This document shows, one piece after another, positions 61,904-64,000 of a stretch of DNA of 64,000 nt. The stretch is taken from NCBI GenBank assembly GCA_022652735.1, contig JALCRP010000004.1, forward strand, positions 1 to 64,000, given 5' to 3'. Below the pieces are notes generated by a model. The model was given only the letters and a program-made list of their open reading frames with translations. It was not told where the DNA came from and made no database searches. Both the position numbers and the translations under genes were made by a program. Origin of the DNA: Faecalibacterium sp. (GTDB lineage: Bacteria; Bacillota; Clostridia; Oscillospirales; Ruminococcaceae). Each line of letters opens with the position of its first letter. Position 1 is the first letter of the stretch.

Positions 61904-62720
61904 GTTTTTTCAAAAATCCGTACAAAAATTCCGCTACTGCGCCCTCATCGGCCCCGATCTGCGTCACGGTATCGGCCGCCATCTGTACGCGGCCGGGCGC
62001 ACCCGCCACGGCCACGGCATGCCCGGCCGCCGCCATACAGGCCAAATCCTCGGCACGGGCACCGATCGCAATCGTGTTTTCCATCGGCACACCGTACCGC
62101 TCGGCCAGCGCGCGCAGGCCGGACGCCTTCGAGATGCCCGCCGGCATAATCGCACAGCAAGCCGTATCGTCGCGCACCAAATCAATTTTTGTGCCCTGCA
62201 TCAGCGTATCGCCGTAACGCTGCAGCGCGTCAATTTCGGCGGGCGCCCCCAAAAAGGCAACTTTTACCCACGGTTCGGGCACATCCTCGGGCTGCTCAAA
62301 CACGCAGCCAAGCCGCTCACCCTGTAAATGCGCCTGTGTACAGGCGTTGGCGCGCACGATGCGCAGCGCGCCGTTTTCGATCTCAATCTCCACCCCGATA
62401 TGCGGGAACTGCGCCATTATGCCGTGCACGGCATCCAGCGCCGGCATCCGCTCCAGCGCATGGCGCGCAAGACACTTATTTTGTGCAAAATCATACACGA
62501 CGCTGCCGCCGCAGCACACGGCAGGCCCCGAAAGGGCCAGCCCGCCCAGCGCGTTGCGCGTGGATTCAGCCGTGCGGCCCGTCGCCACCGTAAATTTTCC
62601 GCCGTGCGCACAAAACAGGCGGATCATATCGCGGTTCACCTGTGGCATGCTGCCGTTTGCGGCAAGCAGCGTGTGATCCAGATCGCTGACGACCAGATAG
62701 CCGCCCAAAGCCTGCGTCAT
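61887..62720 (-). CDS. HAD family (Cof-type) hydrolase with an altered metal motif
   Basis: A 277-residue member of the Cof subfamily of sugar-phosphate phosphatases. Motif I SDLDHTLL holds both Asp residues, motif II is VATGR and the motif III Lys is in SKASGL. Motif IV, normally GDGENDxxM, reads GARAEDLACM: the first Asp, a magnesium ligand, is Ala. Activity may be reduced or changed. It overlaps the pseudouridine synthase gene by 4 bases. Substrate unknown. Confidence 0.9.
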   Translation of the reverse strand: MTQALGGYLVVSDLDHTLLAANGSMPQVNRDMIRLFCAHGGKFTVATGRTAESTRNALGGLALSGPAVCCGGSVVYDFAQNKCLARHALERMPALDAVHGIMAQFPHIGVEIEIENGALRIVRANACTQAHLQGERLGCVFEQPEDVPEPWVKVAFLGAPAEIDALQRYGDTLMQGTKIDLVRDDTACCAIMPAGISKASGLRALAERYGVPMENTIAIGARAEDLACMAAAGHAVAVAGAPGRVQMAADTVTQIGADEGAVAEFLYGFLKKHEKTT

Positions 62721-63649
62721 TCCCCATCCCTCCGCAGCGTTTTGATAAAATGCGTAAAATAATCCGGAAGCTCCGAATCAAACTCCAAATATTCTCCTGT
62801 AACAGGGTGCAGAAAGCCCAGCGTTTTGGCATGCAAGCACTGGCCGTGCAGGCTGGTGATACAGTTGTGCGGGCCGTAAACAGCATCCCCGGCAACCGAG
62901 TGCCCAATCGACGCCATATGCACCCGAATCTGGTGGGTGCGCCCGGTTTTTAGGCGGCAGGCAATCATTGTAAAGCCCTGGAACTTGTCAAGCGTAGAAT
63001 ACGCCGTATAGGCATACTTTGTGCCGGGCGTATCGGCCGGATAAACGGCCATCTTTTTGCGGTCTGTTTTGGAGCGGCCGATTGCCTTTTCGACAAAGCC
63101 CTCCTCCTCCGGCAGGCGCCCGTATACCACTGCATTGTACACGCGGCGGATACTGTGCACCGCCATTTGCTGCGAAAGCCCGATGTGCGTCACATCGTCC
63201 TTTGCCACCACCAAAAGGCCGCTCGTATCCTTATCGATACGGTGCACAATGCCCGGGCGGATCGCCCCGCCGATGCCGGACAGGCTGCCACGGCAATGGT
63301 ACAGCAGCGCGTTGACAAGTGTGCCGTCCGGGTTGCCCGGCGCAGGATGCACCACCATCCCCTTGGGCTTATTTACCACCAACAGGTGTTCATCTTCGTA
63401 TACGATCTCCAGCGGAATATCCTGTGGCACGGCCTCGATCGGCTTTGCATCCGGGATCTCCACTAAAATCGTATCGCCGGCTTTGAGCTTCCGGCTCTTT
63501 ACGGCGTCCTCGCCGTTGCAGCGCACCTTCCCCTGTTCCAGCAGGTTTTGCAGTGCGCTGCGCGAAAGGCCCGTATCTTCCCCGGCCAAAAAGCGATCAA
63601 TGCGGGCGCCGGCGCCTTCCGGCTCAACTTGAAATTCCAGCTGTTCCAT
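62717..63649 (-). CDS. RluA family pseudouridine synthase
   Basis: Isomerises uridine to pseudouridine in 23S rRNA or tRNA. The 310-residue product has an N-terminal S4 domain (about 15-75, RIDRFLAGEDTGLSRSALQ) and the catalytic Asp139 in GIVHRIDKDTSGL. It lies 2 bases after lspA, matching Bacillus lspA-ylyB. The exact target uridine cannot be assigned. Confidence 0.96.
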   Translation of the reverse strand: MEQLEFQVEPEGAGARIDRFLAGEDTGLSRSALQNLLEQGKVRCNGEDAVKSRKLKAGDTILVEIPDAKPIEAVPQDIPLEIVYEDEHLLVVNKPKGMVVHPAPGNPDGTLVNALLYHCRGSLSGIGGAIRPGIVHRIDKDTSGLLVVAKDDVTHIGLSQQMAVHSIRRVYNAVVYGRLPEEEGFVEKAIGRSKTDRKKMAVYPADTPGTKYAYTAYSTLDKFQGFTMIACRLKTGRTHQIRVHMASIGHSVAGDAVYGPHNCITSLHGQCLHAKTLGFLHPVTGEYLEFDSELPDYFTHFIKTLRRDGE

Positions 63650-63651
63650 AT

Positions 63652-64000
63652 TCAGCGGTCAGCCGGATCGTCCGGGCCGCCCTGCGGCTTTTGCGCCGGA
63701 TCTTGTGCCGCGGCTTTTTTGTGCTCGTCGTTTTCCTCAAGAAAGATGCACAAAATCAAAAGCGCCATGCCGACACAGACACAAATATCCGCAAAATTGA
63801 ACACAGCAAAGTTCACAAATTGCAGCTCAATATAATCCACAACCTGCCCGTTCAGCACACGGTCCACAAGGTTGCCCAGCCCGCCGCTCAAAATCAGCAC
63901 CAGCGTGATCTGCTTGAGCAGCTGGCCGCGGCATTTGGCAAACAGATAGTACGCCAGCGCCAAGAGCGCCGCGCCCGTTACCAAAATCAAAAAGGCCTGT
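63652..64000 (-). CDS. lspA: Lipoprotein signal peptidase LspA (partial, N-terminus outside window)
   Basis: Membrane aspartic protease that removes the signal peptide of prolipoproteins. The visible 116 or so residues hold both catalytic regions: GGLGNLVDRVLNGQVVDYI and FAVFNFADICVCVG. The frame stays open to the window end, and the family length (about 150-170) implies 40-60 more residues beyond it. The C-terminal tail (KPQGGPDDPADR) is polar and acidic. Confidence 0.95.
   Translation of the reverse strand, partial: QAFLILVTGAALLALAYYLFAKCRGQLLKQITLVLILSGGLGNLVDRVLNGQVVDYIELQFVNFAVFNFADICVCVGMALLILCIFLEENDEHKKAAAQDPAQKPQGGPDDPADR

Overview
The window is a dense, GC-rich stretch of chromosome from an endospore-lineage clostridium. 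I would place it in the Oscillospirales/Ruminococcaceae area, but the family is not certain. The basis is a complete spoIIIAA-AH operon, a SpoIVFA/SpoIVFB pair, YunB, a SpoIIM-like protein, a Tyr T-box, WhiA, RapZ, HPr kinase, TIGR04086 and DUF1540 proteins, and strong vegetative promoters (TTGnnn, 17 bp, TATAAT) ahead of GC-rich genes. No phage, insertion sequence, CRISPR array, rRNA or resistance island was seen. Nearly every base is accounted for by core genes in gene orders recognisable from Bacillus and Clostridia.

Layout. 0.2-7.5 kb (+): hprK-murB-rapZ-whiA-dnaE from one promoter, ended by a terminator. 7.6-11.9 kb (+): yunB, ligA and a polytopic DUF6056-like membrane protein. 12.1-16.9 kb (+): spoIIIAA to spoIIIAH. 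17-27.5 kb (+): Asp23 family gene, nusB, a TsaD/Kae1-like paralogue, xseA, xseB, ispA, a YuiD-like protein, dxs, tlyA, nadK, argR and recN, the Bacillus yqhY-to-recN block with some members missing. 27.5-29.1 kb (+): T-box-controlled tyrS. 29.3-34.1 kb (-): asd-dapA-dapB-capA-like-ACT protein, a diaminopimelate/lysine group. 34.2-38.3 kb (+): queA, tgt, yajC, TIGR04086 and a SpoIIM-like gene. 38.4-41.6 kb (-): XerC/D recombinase, radA and a six-tRNA operon (Gly-Val-Asp-Phe-Gly-Cys). 41.8-50.1 kb (-): tig, clpP, clpX, lon, ysxC, a methyltransferase and hslO (protein quality control). 50.2-51.1 kb: a metallophosphoesterase and a divergent DUF1540 miniprotein. 51.2-55.7 kb (-): rplS-lepB-rbgA-rnhB-yraN-thrC. 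55.7-59.4 kb (-): spoIVFA-spoIVFB-TIGR03960-TIGR03936. 59.6-64 kb (-): lspA (cut by the window end), an RluA-type pseudouridine synthase, a HAD phosphatase, a 39-residue membrane miniprotein and ppk.

I found no clearly new multi-gene system. The points most worth a second look are: strong terminator-like hairpins placed inside apparent operons just before the next start codon, one of which contains the ribosome-binding site of the next gene; an inverted repeat overlapping the asd promoter between asd and queA; a stand-alone aspartokinase-type ACT protein in the diaminopimelate cluster; a Kae1 paralogue in the slot of folD; a HAD phosphatase lacking a usual metal ligand; a 39-residue single-pass protein; and the absence of yvcK, accBC, folD and spoIVB-spo0A from their usual positions. 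All similarity statements come from reading the translated sequence; no database search was run.
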